Origin: Ctenosaura bakeri
Lineage: Eukaryota; Chordata; Lepidosauria; Squamata; Iguanidae
NCBI GenBank assembly: GCA_948474755.1
Contig: CAOLHI010000492.1
Location: 496,001 to 560,000, forward strand
DNA: 64,000 nt
Direction of reading: 5' to 3'
The position numbers were made by a program, and so were the translations under genes. Position 1 is the first letter of the stretch; each line of letters opens with the position of its first letter. The notes under the pieces were generated by a model that saw nothing but the letters and a program-made list of their open reading frames with translations, was not told the origin of the DNA and ran no database searches. Positions 33,801 through 45,704 of the stretch are shown one piece after another.

Positions 33801-36800
33801 TGCTGAGAAGGGTTCATTTATTTCAGGGCCATGCAGGTCTATGTTCCCCAAGCTGCAGTTGGATCCTAAAGAGAGGCCTTTGCTCAGGCAGGTGAGTCAT
33901 AGGTTTACGTCACCACAGGCACTGACTTTAGCCTCTCTGTTATGAAAAGGAAGCATCTTTTGTGGTCATCAATCAGTCAGTACTAAATGGACCTCTTCCA
34001 GGAAGTCACAAAGTCGTGTGTCTTTGATATATACTGCTCCTTGACAGCCATTCTGTGTGCTTGTCCTAAAATAGGTTTGGAAACCGAGTCACAAAAGAAA
34101 GAGGGGGGGAGAGAGAGAGAGAATGAATGAGATTACATACTCTGTCTTTCAGGATGTCCCAAGGTTTGTGCTGGACTTTTAAATGTAACAGATTATTTTA
34201 AAAATATGTTGAAATGTTTTGAATTAATCATAGATCGGAAGCACACTTTGGCCACTGCGCTGTATTTCAGACACGTACTGTTAAATTTTTCAAGGAATTC
34301 TAATCATCTGTCCAATTCATACTTCATTAAGGCAGCAGTACACATGTGACTCGGGCTCCTGTAGTTTAAAGGATAAAACACATGCTTCCCAAGTTGCCAA
34401 ACTCACCCCACCAGTCCACAGAAACATCAAACCTACAGTCTAAACTAAAACACCAACATAAATAAAAAGAAAAAGTTGGTCTATATAATTTCTCTTTTAT
34501 TCTAGTTATGAAACACTTTCATTACACTCAAGACTATTTATTTACCATACGCCACCCTGAAAACTTAAAGACAACTGCTATTGTGTCCCCTGTGAAACAC
34601 CTTCAGCTGAACACTCCAAAATTATATACTGAGAACTGGCTTTTCTGAACTGCTGCTTGGTAACCCAAATAGCTATTTTGTAACAGCTAAGTGTGCAGAG
34701 TGATTTGGTATAAAATATAGGAGATATACATACTGAGGTTGCATATAATATAAATGCATATTGAGTTAACAAAAGAACCATCTGGCTTAACCTCTGTTGC
34801 TAAGGGTTTTCAGTACTCACTGAAGGTCCAAAATGCTGGAAAACTGTCAGTCTTAAAAGTCATAACTTCAACCAATGTTTCACCAATATGGATGTTGTAC
34901 AATAGAGTAAGCCGTGGATTGTTCCAGGTTCATCATTACCTCATCATGGTTGTCAGTTCCAGAGTGGTGGATCTAAGGTCCCCAATCCATCTGTTCTTTG
35001 GAACAGCCATAGGCTATGCAACTAACGTGTTTTTACAGTGGAGACTCCTATTCCATACTTCAAAAATCAAAGTAATGCATATTATAGGTACTCAATTATC
35101 CATCTGTTTGTTTCATGGCCATGATTTTATGAAAGCAGGATTAGAAAGTCTCAATAGTAATAGATGCCCTGCACATGCTGGGGTTAAAACTCTCTTTTAC
35201 AAACTCACCTGGTTACTTTTGCATTTGTTCCATGTATTTTCAAAATTACTCACAGCAAAATTACCCTTTATCAATTTTCTATCTGTATATATTTCTTTTA
35301 AGTCATATTGATGTAAATGGGTGAAAAGCAAAATTAAAAAAAACCACAAATCTACACATGGGCTCTTTGAAGATCAAATCCATGATCTCTGCTTTTAGGA
35401 AACAGAAGTTCTCACACTTTCTACCCTCAGGCCCCAACCTGAGAGATGAAGAGGACTAAGAGGAGGCCCATCAGTCACAAAATGGCAATGCACAGTTGGA
35501 CCCAGTTAGATTGGCTAAGGATGATGAGAATTATAGTCCACCATTTTTTTTTCCATTGACATTTCAGAACTGTTCCACCAGGTGTGAAATTATTATGTTA
35601 CTAGGTATGAAGTATAATATTTCTGGAAGAGGAATGTATTCTAGCACCATGAATAAACAGTGCCACTGCTTGAAATGTATGTCTCTAGAGTGCCAAGTTT
35701 CAAGGCAATCACTTTTCTGAAAATAAACTACAGGATTTATTGACCCCCACAACCAGATTTGTGATTATAATGGCAGAATGTGATTCCCCTCTTTCATTCT
35801 TAAGACAGGGCCAAAACTATGGCTGCATAATGTGTTCCACAGTTAATCTTGTCTGGAGATTGTGTATTGGCTTTTGGAATGACTGTGGAGAAAGATTTTG
35901 GTCAAACCATTCAACAGTTTAATGAGCATTTTGTTGTTCTTGTTGCTTTCATCATTTTTCAATTAGGTTTTGAAAACTTATAAATTTGGAGAGATCATGA
36001 ATCCAAAGAAGATGCTATATCATGGACCTTATGGCTGCCTTAGCTTGCTTTTTTGAATGTATTGAGAATGACATACCGTAATGAATGCCCTCCTCACCTG
36101 ACTGGAGGAAGACTACATAGATTATATTAATTACTACAGAACCAGTTTTCTGGCAAGGATTTTAGAGCCACAAACCCCCTGTTTGAAGGATATCAAACAT
36201 ATACCCCACAGGCTGGACCAGCCCTTTAGGAGAGCCATGGTGCATCCTGAAGTTATCCTTGCCTGAAGGTGAAGTAAATTGTAAATATGTATATGTCTCT
36301 CCTTTAAAAAAAAAGTATGAGTTATCTGCTGCTTGCTAAACATCCCTTGCATCCCCAACCATTTAAGTACACTTGAGAGTGAGAGGTGGCCTAGCAGCTC
36401 AAAAGAGGAGGTTGGAGTGGATCAGAGCTTAAGTAATGTAACATTAAGTCAAGGACAACAAAAGAAGGAAATTACATAGAGGACCATGCTAGAAACTTGA
36501 AAATAGGATTGAAATATATCTTGTGATTAAGTTGGATATTATGTTATTAATTTATTTTAGATTTTTATTTTGTATTTTGCTTCTTTTGGGGGGGGATAAT
36601 TTTTTTAAAGATTAAAATTAAACTTTTTAAAAATTAGGGTTAAAATTTATGGCTGTGAAAACTCTTTGCCTCAATTCTGTTGCATTTATCCAAATCCCAA
36701 GTGCATTCTCAACCCCCACCCCTCGTTTGTATTAGACTGCAGTTTCTTTCTTCCCAGCTGGAAATTCATATTATTTGTGTGCATTTTCTGCAATGTACAT

Positions 36801-37188
36801 CTTTCCTTACACACTTCCCCAGTAGAATAAAGCATGTTTGTACATATTTTTCAACCATATACTGGACTTGGACCTGCACTCCTTTCAGGCATCAAAATTT
36901 CTTAGACCAGCATTATTTAGAGGCTTAAGGCTATGCAAAGCCAAAAAGCTAAGGAAAATAAAGAGTAGTGTTCATGGGATGGGATGGGGCTCAAAATGTG
37001 AGGTACCTGATATCTCCCACAAAAACTCTAAAACTCACCTTCATTTCCTTTGAAAGGTAGTCTCTTGAGTCTAGTTTGGAAGAAAGTAAATGGCTTTGAA
37101 GATCTTTCCCCCTTATACTGTGAATATCTGGTGATGTCTACATACTAAAGAGCAAAATTTGGCCTTCCCATCTATTTAGCACTGACAT
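30819..37188. other. Long stretch without recognisable genes
   Basis: About 6.4 kb of mostly unique sequence. The longest ORF (34754-35311, 185 codons, plus) has no recognisable domain. A GC-balanced patch at 33600-33960 contains an ORF that ends near CAG|GTGAGT (33889-33897); it might be an exon or a conserved non-coding element, but I see no acceptor that convinces. A short GA run sits at 34107-34122. A trace of the 'TTGGACTCCAGTTCCCAGCA' repeat is at 32848-32867. Confidence 0.45.
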
Positions 37189-37289
37189 GTCCCAAGGATG
37201 AATTTACTGGTTGCCCAGCTCCTATTCATTACATTTCATCAGCACATTTTTCAACATGAGATTGGAAATTGTAATTCCTGAGCTAGTGG
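37189..37289. repeat. Left part of a local duplication (copy with the LTR)
   Basis: CCCAAGGATGAATTTACTGG through GAGCTAGTGG matches 40233-40334 with scattered differences. Continuation on the far side of the LTR is at 38158-38240. Confidence 0.85.
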
Positions 37290-38157
37290 TGTTACCACGG
37301 TTATGATATGTCTGGTGAGAGCACTAGATATCTCTTGATATCAAATAATTTGGCCTTTGTTTGACCTTTCTTTGCCACCCTACTCCACATGTTTGCAAGG
37401 GCCACCGGACAAGCATGTAATAGGCGCGGCCGTTAATGGTTGTACATTCCAAACCTCATTCAGGCAGGCAACTTAATGCCTCTTCGATGCTTAAGGGACC
37501 ACTCCTTCTTGCAAACCGCCTTTCTCAGCGTGAATCTACACAAAGACGCACGGCCAAGTGCCGGGCCATTCCTTTATATTGGGCTATTTGCATACTGGCC
37601 ATGCTATTGTCATCCGGTACTAAGCTCGTCAGGTAAAACCTGACCTTTTCCAACACCTTTGTCCTACTCTAAATTTCCTTTGTTCTCACCGAGCATGGCA
37701 TGGCCTGTAGGTAAAATCCACCCTATAAAAGGTTCCCAATTCTGAGCCTTCCTCGGACTACTTTGGACTTCCATCCTGCCTTGCTGTCGGTTTGTCCAGT
37801 GAGCTCCCCTCAGCGAACCACACTGAGTTTCTTCCCCTGCAACTTCCGTTTCTCTCCAGGACTATGAGACCAGGTGTCGTATTACCCATTCCCCCAAAAC
37901 TCTCCATTTCTATTTCTCAGTTAGTTAGCGTATGTCGTGTCTTCCGTGTCGTTTGTTCTCAATAAAATATTATTTGTTGCTTTAAACTGTCTAACCGCTC
38001 TCTGACCTGACACTGTAGACATAGGGTTAAAGATCCCAGCTAAAGTTACCCTGCCTCTCGTTAACTTGAGAGAGTGCTCGAGTCTAATTTCCCTCATCTT
38101 GTGTTTTTATTTGGTAATTTGGGCACTCCTCCAGGACCCCCACAATACAGGGTAACA
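37290..38157 (+). mobile_element. Solo LTR of an endogenous-retrovirus-like element (LTR2)
   Basis: Starts TGTTACCACGG and ends CAGGGTAACA. GTGG (37286-37289) and GAGG (38158-38161) form a 4-bp TSD with one mismatch. TATAAAA is at 37724-37730 and AATAAA at 37961-37966. The uninterrupted relative of the flanks at 40233-40412 shows the site before insertion (GCTAGTGGCATTC), which confirms the exact borders. No internal retroviral sequence remains. Confidence 0.9.
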
Positions 38158-38240
38158 GAGGCATTCATTGAGGATTCATATTTCTTTTCTACATGGACGT
38201 CCATCTACTAAGCTCAATGAAAGTATGTGTTGCCTTGCTA
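38158..38240. repeat. Right part of the local duplication (copy with the LTR)
   Basis: GGCATTCATTGAGGATTCAT through CTCAATGAAAGTATGTGT matches 40331-40412. Confidence 0.85.
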
Positions 38241-38281
38241 CAGATTGTAAGTTGTATCTGTTCCATGGTCAGTTTCTAGAG

Positions 38282-38416
38282 CAGCCTTCTCCAATCCAGT
38301 TGGACTACAACTCTAAGCTTCCCATTTCAGCCAAGCCAATAATTACACGGGCACTAAATGGTTATAGATGTAGTCCCATGGCTCTAGAGGACACAGGGTT
38401 GGGGAAAGCTACTGTA
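38282..38416. mobile_element. Palindromic 'TTGGACTACAACTC' element, hAT-like
   Basis: Opens CAGCCTTCTCCAATCCAG and closes GGTTGGGGAAAGCTACTG, an imperfect inverted repeat. TTGGACTACAACTCTAAGC is mirrored by GATGTAGTCCCATGG. This word set is common in squamate genomes. CAG...CTG ends suggest hAT, but the 8-bp TSD is not preserved. Confidence 0.6.
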
Positions 38417-39552
38417 GAGTATTCTGGAGTCCATGTTTGCTGCTCAGATTCAACAGGGTTTGGCCATCCAATAAAAGCTACAATGTATATAAGCTACAAG
38501 CTATAAATTTAAGCCCTAAAGCCCTATCCCAGAGGCCTGGGCAGTTTCATCATGGCCTCGTACAAACACATTTTTCTTATTTCAGGTTCACCAATTATCA
38601 TGCGCAGCTATCTGACCTCAGTCAATATGTGATTATGCATTGTTTAAAGCTCATTTTGCCATTCTACTGGATTCATACAGACTAGCACCTCACTTCCAAG
38701 GTATGTGGCTAGCTGATGTTAACCAAATACATTATTAGCTGAGCATGGAATGAAGGGAACAGAAAGGAAAGATACTGGTTTTGAGAGATTTGTCTGTGGG
38801 TTTTCCAACAATATCTTGCACACAGAAACATGTCTTCTTGTGCCAGCAATCATGAACATCTTCCTCTTGAAAGCAATAAACCAGTAAGTCTTGGAGCATT
38901 TCTCAACAGGTTTTTGCAGCAACTGCTGCACTCCAGGAGATTAAACGTGGTGGAGGTATAGATCTCTCCTTGATTTAGCTCCACATTGTGCCAACCATAA
39001 CTTAATATTACTGGTGGGAAGTGTGAAGACAATGATAGTAGATCCTGCAGTGAAACGTCTGTTAATTCTGCCTTTGATGATGTTGTGGTGCTTTATATTC
39101 CCTTTGTCACTCTTTTCCAGATGCTCAATAATTAATTGATCAATGACATTAAATATGATGAGTAACCTCAAGCAGTTTGACAGGTATTGCTAGCTTTTCT
39201 TCTATAGATTAAATTTAACATCATAGATCATACATCATAACATGCTTTCTGCACATATCCACAAACAATGGGAAAGATTTTTGCTCAGATATCAATGTGA
39301 TATTTTTCCAGGACATCTCAGTTCCCCTGGCTTCTAAATGAATCATCATTCCTTTTTGACTGCTGAAAGTTTACAGAACTTTTTACAGAACCTTTGCCCA
39401 ATTTACCATAATCCCCTCCCTCTTTTGGTAGCCTCCTGTGAACCATCTCACATTGTTCAGGAGCATTCTTCAACCCTCTGCATGACTTTTTCAAGAGTAC
39501 AGTTGTTGCTATGCTGGCAGAGAAGATGGGAGGCTTTGCTTAAGATCCAGGC
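38417..39552. other. Unassigned sequence
   Basis: No exon or repeat was recognised. Overlapping minus-strand ORFs at 38719-39171 have no family resemblance. Confidence 0.45.
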
Positions 39553-39771
39553 TGTTGTGTTGGTCTGTACCTTCAAGTGAACTCTGAAATATGGCAACTC
39601 TATCATAGGGTTTTCTTGGCAAGATTTACTGAGAGGAAGTTTGCCATTGACTTCTTCTTAAACTGAACAGGTATAACTTGCCCAGGGTCACTGAGTAAGA
39701 TTCCATGGTCAAATGGATCCAAACCCTGAACCCTAGTTCCACACTCACAACACTACACTACACTGGCTCTT
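39553..39771 (-). mobile_element. tRNA-derived SINE (minus strand)
   Basis: The plus strand reads the SINE backwards: GTACCTTCAAGTGAACTCTG, GGTTTTCTTGGCAAGATTTA, CCCAGGGTCACTGAGTAAGA, then the tRNA-like head ending CACTACACTACACTGGCTC. The complete order makes it close to full length; substitutions have damaged both polymerase III boxes. Confidence 0.85.
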
Positions 39772-40232
39772 AAGCTGTTGTGTTTGCTAGGCAAAGAGAC
39801 ATCACAGTACGTAATCAAAGTGCGGGAGCATAGCTTAGACAGCACAGTATTTATAAAGATCTCTGAGTCTCAGGGTAAAGCATGATCTCCTAAGATTTCC
39901 TGTCTGATAAATGACACAGATTGGAGATGTACAAAATCAACCTAAAACACATTTCACTGCTCTTACTGATTTTTTTTAACAATTTCCCTTGGTATTTGTA
40001 TGAATATTTAACCTGAAATTGGCAAAACATGATGCTGACTCTAGGCATAATCCTGACTCATATACGAAGCTTATGTGTGTTTTAGAAAAGTATGTCTGGC
40101 TTTTCATGCCATACCTGAATGCTGTTAATGTAGAAGAGAAGAGAAAATGGATGTAAAATAGGTTTTACATTCCAATTTAACCTGAGGCTGATTTAAGACT
40201 TGTGTGTGGAAAAAAAAAAAAAGAGGGAGGTT
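39772..40232. other. Unassigned sequence
   Basis: AT-rich; nothing recognised. An A-run is at 40210-40222. Confidence 0.5.
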
Positions 40233-40412
40233 AGAAATGTCCCAAGGATGGATTTACTGGTTGCCCAGCTCCTATTCATTACATTTCATAAGCACTCATA
40301 TTTTTCAATGGGAGACTAGAAACTGGGATTCCTGAGCTAGTGGCATTCATTGACAATTCATATTTCTTTTCCACATGGACGTCCATCTACTAAGCTCAAT
40401 GAAAGTATGTGT
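40233..40412. repeat. Local duplication, copy without the LTR (empty site)
   Basis: Matches 37189-37289 joined to 38162-38240, with no LTR at the junction. It therefore keeps the pre-insertion sequence of LTR2. It could also be a second copy of an unknown interspersed repeat. Confidence 0.85.
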
Positions 40413-41904
40413 AGGCTGTGAAGTCTGCTTCCCCTGGGCACTTATTCAAATAAAATAAAAATAAATTTGGTTTGCCTTGGGAGGAGAAGTATTCTCACAG
40501 TGAAGCATTTTCAGTGAAACACTCTGTAAAAATTAGAGCCAAATTAGTAGGCAGTCAAATGCACTCTTTCTAGTGACACGCCAAAATTCCCTCACTCATA
40601 CTTTCTATATCTTATCCTGAGACCAGGAAATAAATTCATAATTGCTGACCTGAAATTTTTTCCAGAGTGAATTAGTGTTTTCCAGTGTGTGAAATTCTTT
40701 CTCTTCAATCTTCTTCTACTTTCACTGAATGATCCCAACCAATCAGGGATCATGAAGTGATGGAAGTGATATCATAATTCTGTTCAGGTAACTTTTTTTT
40801 TTCATCTGTACACATGTCATTGAAGAGAAATTATGCTGTGTTATTTTCCCTGTAGGGGAAGAAACCACCCTCACTGTTGGAACAGCCAGGTTGAGCTGCA
40901 AGCCCCACTGTTTTGTTATGTTGCACTGGGATGAAGCCATTTCAGTGCATCAAGAGCATATGAGGCACCATTGTTCTTGGCAGTGGGGATATTTCCCATT
41001 ACATCACCTTGGTTGTCTTGGCACTGGGGCTATATTTCCTACTTCAAATGAACACTCTCAAATCCTAGTGAGCAGTTCCCATCAGGAGTGTTTTTCAGGG
41101 ACCCAACGTTGGTGAAATTTTGCCCCATTCCCATTCTGGCTCAGCATCAATAATTATGCAAAACTCACTCATGCAAGTGTAGGGCATTTACATAGTGGAT
41201 TAATTCCTCATTTGCATACAGCAACATTTCACATATAGCTTAGAGTAATTAATGTTCTCGCAAGTTAAAGTGCTACCTAATTATTATTTTTTTCTTTTTC
41301 TGTCCTGGAGGGAAAGAAGTGGAAATTTTTAATTTATGAAGACTTTTTTTCTATATTAGGGCTAATGCCAAACAATATTATGTTCAGTGAGTTTCTTGGC
41401 ATTATATTTAAAAAAAGAAAAAAGTAATCAAAGTTTTATTTCCTGTCAATCTAGACTCTACAGCATCTTCTCTGTCAACATGCTACTAAAACACACCCTA
41501 AAGGGACCTTTTTAATATTCACAGACTTTTCACATTAAGGCATTATCATACTTAAATACTGTATCTTTGAAAGTGAAACTCCAGTAAATGAATGTTAATA
41601 GAAAATTTGCAAGCTCCACAGGAAGAAAATTAGTGCCATTTTCTTCAGGGATTTGCAAATCTGAAATCTGAATTGATTACTGAGGACTTTAAAAAAAAAA
41701 AGCACAAGGAAATTGTAGTAAAATGGTCAAGACTTTTCTGAGCAATATTAGTCATCTTTTTATTTGGAATGCAGTATATATGGTACAGGCATACAGCAGG
41801 AGTGGCCAGAAGGTAGATAAAAATTGCTAGTAATTACTAAGGGTTTTTAGAGTTGATCTCCAAATTTTACAGTTTCTGATTCCCAGCAATTTAATTAAAG
41901 CAAG
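40413..41904. other. Unassigned sequence with a possible conserved element
   Basis: No gene was recognised. The patch at 41140-41290, listed separately, is dense in POU and homeodomain-type words. Confidence 0.45.
41140..41290. promoter_or_regulatory. Candidate conserved regulatory element (weak)
   Basis: Within 150 bp are ATTATGCAAA, ATTTGCATAC (octamer-like), GGATTAATTCC and AGAGTAATTAATG (homeodomain-like). The patch has no repeat signature. This is only suggestive, because such words are frequent in AT-rich DNA; cross-species conservation would be decisive. Confidence 0.25.
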
Positions 41905-42114
41905 GGTTCACCCTTACCACACAATTCCAGCACTATAACGCCACCTTATCTGCCCTAGTTCCATCCTATGGAATCCTGGGATTTGCAGTTTAGTGAAGGG
42001 CATTCGGACTTCTCAGCCAGAGAGCTAACTGCAACTTCCAGGATTCCATAGAATGTGACCACGGAAGTTAAAGTGGATTCAAAGTGCTATAATTGTAGAC
42101 TGTGAAAGGGGTCC
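41905..42114. mobile_element. Family B palindromic MITE (copy B4)
   Basis: CCTATGGAATCCTGGGATTT, TCTCAGCCAGAGAGCTAACT and ACGGAAGTTAAAGTGGATTC occur in family order. The ends are eroded (CACCCTTACCACAC left, TGTGAAAGGGGTCC right). No TSD was found. Confidence 0.75.
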
Positions 42115-42877
42115 AAGAAACAAAAATCCTCTGCTGGCCTTGTTCTCATTGGTCCGCTCTCAGCTTCAGTATTTCTCACCTGTAAAATAGGAAAGACAGT
42201 TGGTTGAATTTGACTTGATTGTTTGCCAGCTCTGATGGCCATTTTTAGAATGCAGTTTATAGAATCCCTGATGTCGGGTAATTCCTATGCATGGTAACTG
42301 GTAATTCCTATGAATGAGGGCTGTGTGTGTGTGCATGTGTGCATATGACAGAGAAATAAAAAGGGAAAGGAAAAGGGAGAGCTCTCCCAGTTATGTTGGC
42401 CTTTGAGCCAACATTCTTTACTGTATCTGGCTTTGGGTGATAGCATCATTCTGATAGAAAGTAAACTAGATCTTGCAAATCTGAAATTTGCCCAGTTCTG
42501 CTATATACATCTCTTCTGTTAATTTCTCAGTCCAAGCATCCATGTAGCCATTAACTGAGCTGCTGTGATTTCAATGAATGCCTGTGATCATTCTGATTGT
42601 TTAATGTAACCAGTATATTGGAGCTTTTGTAAAGGGGGTGTAAGATCCATTTTTATGGGTGATGGACTGACACAGGACAGTCCATGCCTTCTTTGCCCTC
42701 TCCACACTGGTTTAGTGGAAAATCAGTGGAGCAAGAGGAGTAATTCTCAAGTCCACACATACCTTTTATCACTTTAATTCAAAGTGTACTGTTATGTGGG
42801 ATGGAAAAGAATGCATTGGAAGAGCAACATCTTCTCATTGCCACTCCTGCTACAAGAAAAACTGCATTGATTTTCAC
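42115..42877. other. Unassigned sequence
   Basis: No gene was recognised. A short GT-rich run is at 42324-42345. Confidence 0.5.
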
Positions 42878-43530
42878 TGATGTAGACTCGAGTCAATTGA
42901 CTCAGACTCAGATCAGACTCAAAAATCACTTCAGTGACTCAACTTGTACTCAGCTTGGCAATAAATGATGTACTGACCTGACTCAATTTGTGACTTGCAT
43001 ATTTTTAGTGACCAACTTGCTGCCCATGGTTCAGTAGCAGAACACATTCATCCAGAAATTTTACAACTTTGCACAACACTTCCATCTCTTTTTGTCATGT
43101 GACAACCTGTCTGAAGCCCCAAGCATGGGCATGTTTCTTAGAGGGGCACAGCAAACATGTTAGGCAACAGGCTTGAGGCCAGGTTGAGGTCTGCTTGGTA
43201 ACCTGTCTCTGCTGTATATCAGAGGATCCTTCTAAAACATTTTCTAACAGTAGAAGGCAAGACTTATTCCCAGAGTACAGGGAAAGGTCCTTCCTTCTAA
43301 AGTTTTTGAAGCTTCAGTAATGAGGAGTCAGAAGAATCCTATTCCCCACATTCAAAGAAGCCTCCAGCTTTGGAAATGGGAAGTAAGAAGTATCCTATTC
43401 TCCTCCTCAGAAACTGGATCCCAGACTTGAAAGTTGCAAGTATCTTGCAAGGACTTGAGACTTGACTTGAGACTTGAAAGTAGACTTGAGACTTGACTTG
43501 AGACTTGCATTAAAAGACTTAAATTCATCA
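42878..43530. repeat. Element with GACTTGA-rich inverted ends
   Basis: The left end has TGATGTAGACTCGAGTCAAT and an array of GACTCAGA-type words. The right end has CTTGAGACTTG units (43448-43509) and closes AGACTTAAATTCATCACTG, whose complement begins GTGATGAATTTAAGTC, similar to the left end. The pentamer-rich ends therefore face each other in inverted orientation about 600 bp apart. Probably a non-autonomous DNA element. The class is unknown and no TSD was confirmed. Confidence 0.5.
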
Positions 43531-44279
43531 CTGCTTATTTTGATTTTGATTATGACAGTGGAGAAAAGAAGAGAATTAAAGAGTAAAAAACAGTCTCACA
43601 TTTCTGTACAATGAGTGGCTTCAGTCATATTTCCTTTATATATTATCTGACATTTAGTGAGGTAAATGTTAAATTACGATGAGGTAAGTGGTGCAGGGAT
43701 GGATAGAATAAAAAAAAAACACATCCTTTTTTCATGATTACTCAATGAACAGATTTGTTTTAACAGTTTGGTTCCAGAGTTAGTCATATTTGCAGCAGAG
43801 CCATTAAAACCAATTGAACTTAAGTTAGATCTAACTAACTCTAGATCAAAACCAGTGTTAACAATTATAATTTGTTTTGGCAGTGGGGTGACAATTATCC
43901 TACCAACAAAATTATCCTACAAAAATACTCTACCATTCCAAAAGAATGCACAAAGTGTACCTCATGACTGTGTGGAGATTCTTTTTTTAACCCATGTCTT
44001 TCCAGTACCACTTACACATTCTATTTCCTACAAAAATACTGGTTTTCTAGGTCTTACCAATCACTTGTGTGATGGAAAAATATTATAGAGTGTAGACTCT
44101 ATCCAGCCCCATACCTCTGCCCTACAGGAGAGTGGTAGAATTGTAACCATTTTGTACAGACTTCATTCATAATAGTATTTGTAATGTTTGTGAATGTCAT
44201 CCTCCATAGAGCTGAGCAAGGGGGGGAATGCCCATGGAGCTCCTTGGCAGACAGGCAGGGGAACTAGTGGGTTTCAGAA
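43531..44279. other. Unassigned sequence
   Basis: AT-rich; the 106-codon ORF at 43768-44088 has no recognisable domain. Confidence 0.5.
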
Positions 44280-44540
44280 AATTTCTTCAGTCTGTCATGT
44301 CTACAGAAAAATCTTAGAAAATTTCCAAACTATACGGTTTTTGAAGACAATTCACATTTCAGGACTTATTCTGTACAAAATTCACATCCGGTTATTTTCC
44401 ACAGAAAATACAATTTTCTACATAGGCACCAGTATTATCTGTGCAGAAAATAATATTTCTGCATAGAAAATAATATTTATGCACAGAAAATACTGGTTTC
44501 AAAGACTTTCTCAATACTGGTTTCAAAGACTTTCTCAAAA
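44280..44540. repeat. TTTTCTGCACAG repeat copy with internal tandem duplication
   Basis: Contains AGGACTTATTCTGTACAAAA, ATTTTCCACAGAAAATACAA, TCTGTGCAGAAAATAATATT and GCATAGAAAATAATATTTAT. Its right end is a perfect 24-bp direct duplication (44489-44512 and 44513-44536, unit starting AATACTGGTTTCAAAG). Confidence 0.6.
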
Positions 44541-44842
44541 TTGCTAACCTCACTCATTGTTTCCTTCAACACTGAAATTAGTGAAGTTTTCTATCCTCAG
44601 TTTCCACTTGTTCTTGAACTCAAGGTATTTTATTCTTTTTAGAAGAGGATCAAGATAAACATGACAAGAAGCAACCAGAGAGTTTTAATCTAGATCAGAG
44701 GAAGTTTAGCATATGTAGAACAGAAAAAAAGACAAAGGATCAGCAAAACCTGAGAAAGTCTGAGTGTTCTTTCCCATACAAATAAGATAGAGAACAAGTT
44801 GGATTGTATCTCTTTTCACGTCAGGATACATGCTCACACTTA

Positions 44843-44956
44843 GGCCCTTTCCACCCTAGACGGTTATAGTGCTATTATTCCACTGCAAACTCCAGGATTC
44901 CATAGGATGTTGAAAGTGGAATAATAGCGCTATAACAGTCTAGTGTGGAAATGGCC
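44843..44956. mobile_element. Family A MITE, internally deleted (copy A6), TSD TTA
   Basis: GGCCCTTTCCACCCTAGACG opens and CTAGTGTGGAAATGGCC closes. TTA is exactly duplicated at 44840-44842 and 44957-44959. At 114 bp it has lost the family's centre but kept both ends. Confidence 0.87.
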
Positions 44957-45704
44957 TTAGTCTGTTACACAAAGAGTTTTTCTAGATCTTCTGCAACAAT
45001 AGCAGAACAATGTCACTAGAAAAACCAGATCTTTCAGTAAAGCAAAGGTAGTCAACTTTCAAAAGTCCAAGGGCTATTTTCTCTGTCAGAACCTACTTGA
45101 GGGCCACATAGTACTTCTTTGGATTTCACCATTGAAATTTGGCCATGGGGTGGTAGATAAAAGACTTTATTGTGAAAAGTGCCTTTTCTTGTTTTAAGAA
45201 GGCACTTGCTTCTCATGTACCTTGCTTATAGAAATGTCATGGAATTACAATTTTCTTGTAAACAAGACATGCAATAAAAATATGTCTTGCTTAAACAAAA
45301 ACTGATGCTTTTAAAGTGAAAGCTATTTTGCTGCCACACTGCTGAATTTCAGTGGGAAATTTGATAGTGATCAGAGGTGACCCATCAGGTTCCCTAAAAA
45401 TGGAAAGGGAAGCACATGAAACCTACGCTTAACCCATAGATATGGTATCTCTTTCATATATATTCAACTTTAGCCACCATTTTCTTAGAAACAGAACCCA
45501 ACTCTTCCCTCCCTCCCTTTCCCTCTCTCCCTCCTTCCAGCCAATACTTCCTGGAAGTAAGTCCTATTGAACTCTATTATTGCTTACTTTCTTCTTATTA
45601 GAAGAGCTAATGAACTAGAAGAATTAGCTTACTTCCTACCAGGCATGTTAGCTTTTATTCATAAGGGTTAGAACAGCATTCTCTGGCTTTCATCAACTTG
45701 TCAT
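44957..45704. other. Unassigned sequence
   Basis: No gene was recognised. A CCCT-rich patch is at 45507-45540, and a trace of the 'AAGTAAGTCCTATTGAA' type repeat at 45554-45575. Confidence 0.45.

Noticed and set aside
34754..35311. 185-codon ORF on the plus strand, the longest outside transposons
   Set aside because: No domain, signal or family resemblance; AT-rich composition with ordinary codon disorder; no splice or promoter context. Most likely chance.
26842..38157. LTR1 and LTR2 as the two ends of one provirus
   Set aside because: Each has its own 4-bp TSD, the sequence between has no retroviral genes, and the LTR2 site has an empty duplicate.
43448..43509. Repeated ACTTGAGACTTG as a CRISPR-like array
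   Set aside because: Units are adjacent without unique spacers, and the genome is eukaryotic. It is a subterminal array or simple repeat.
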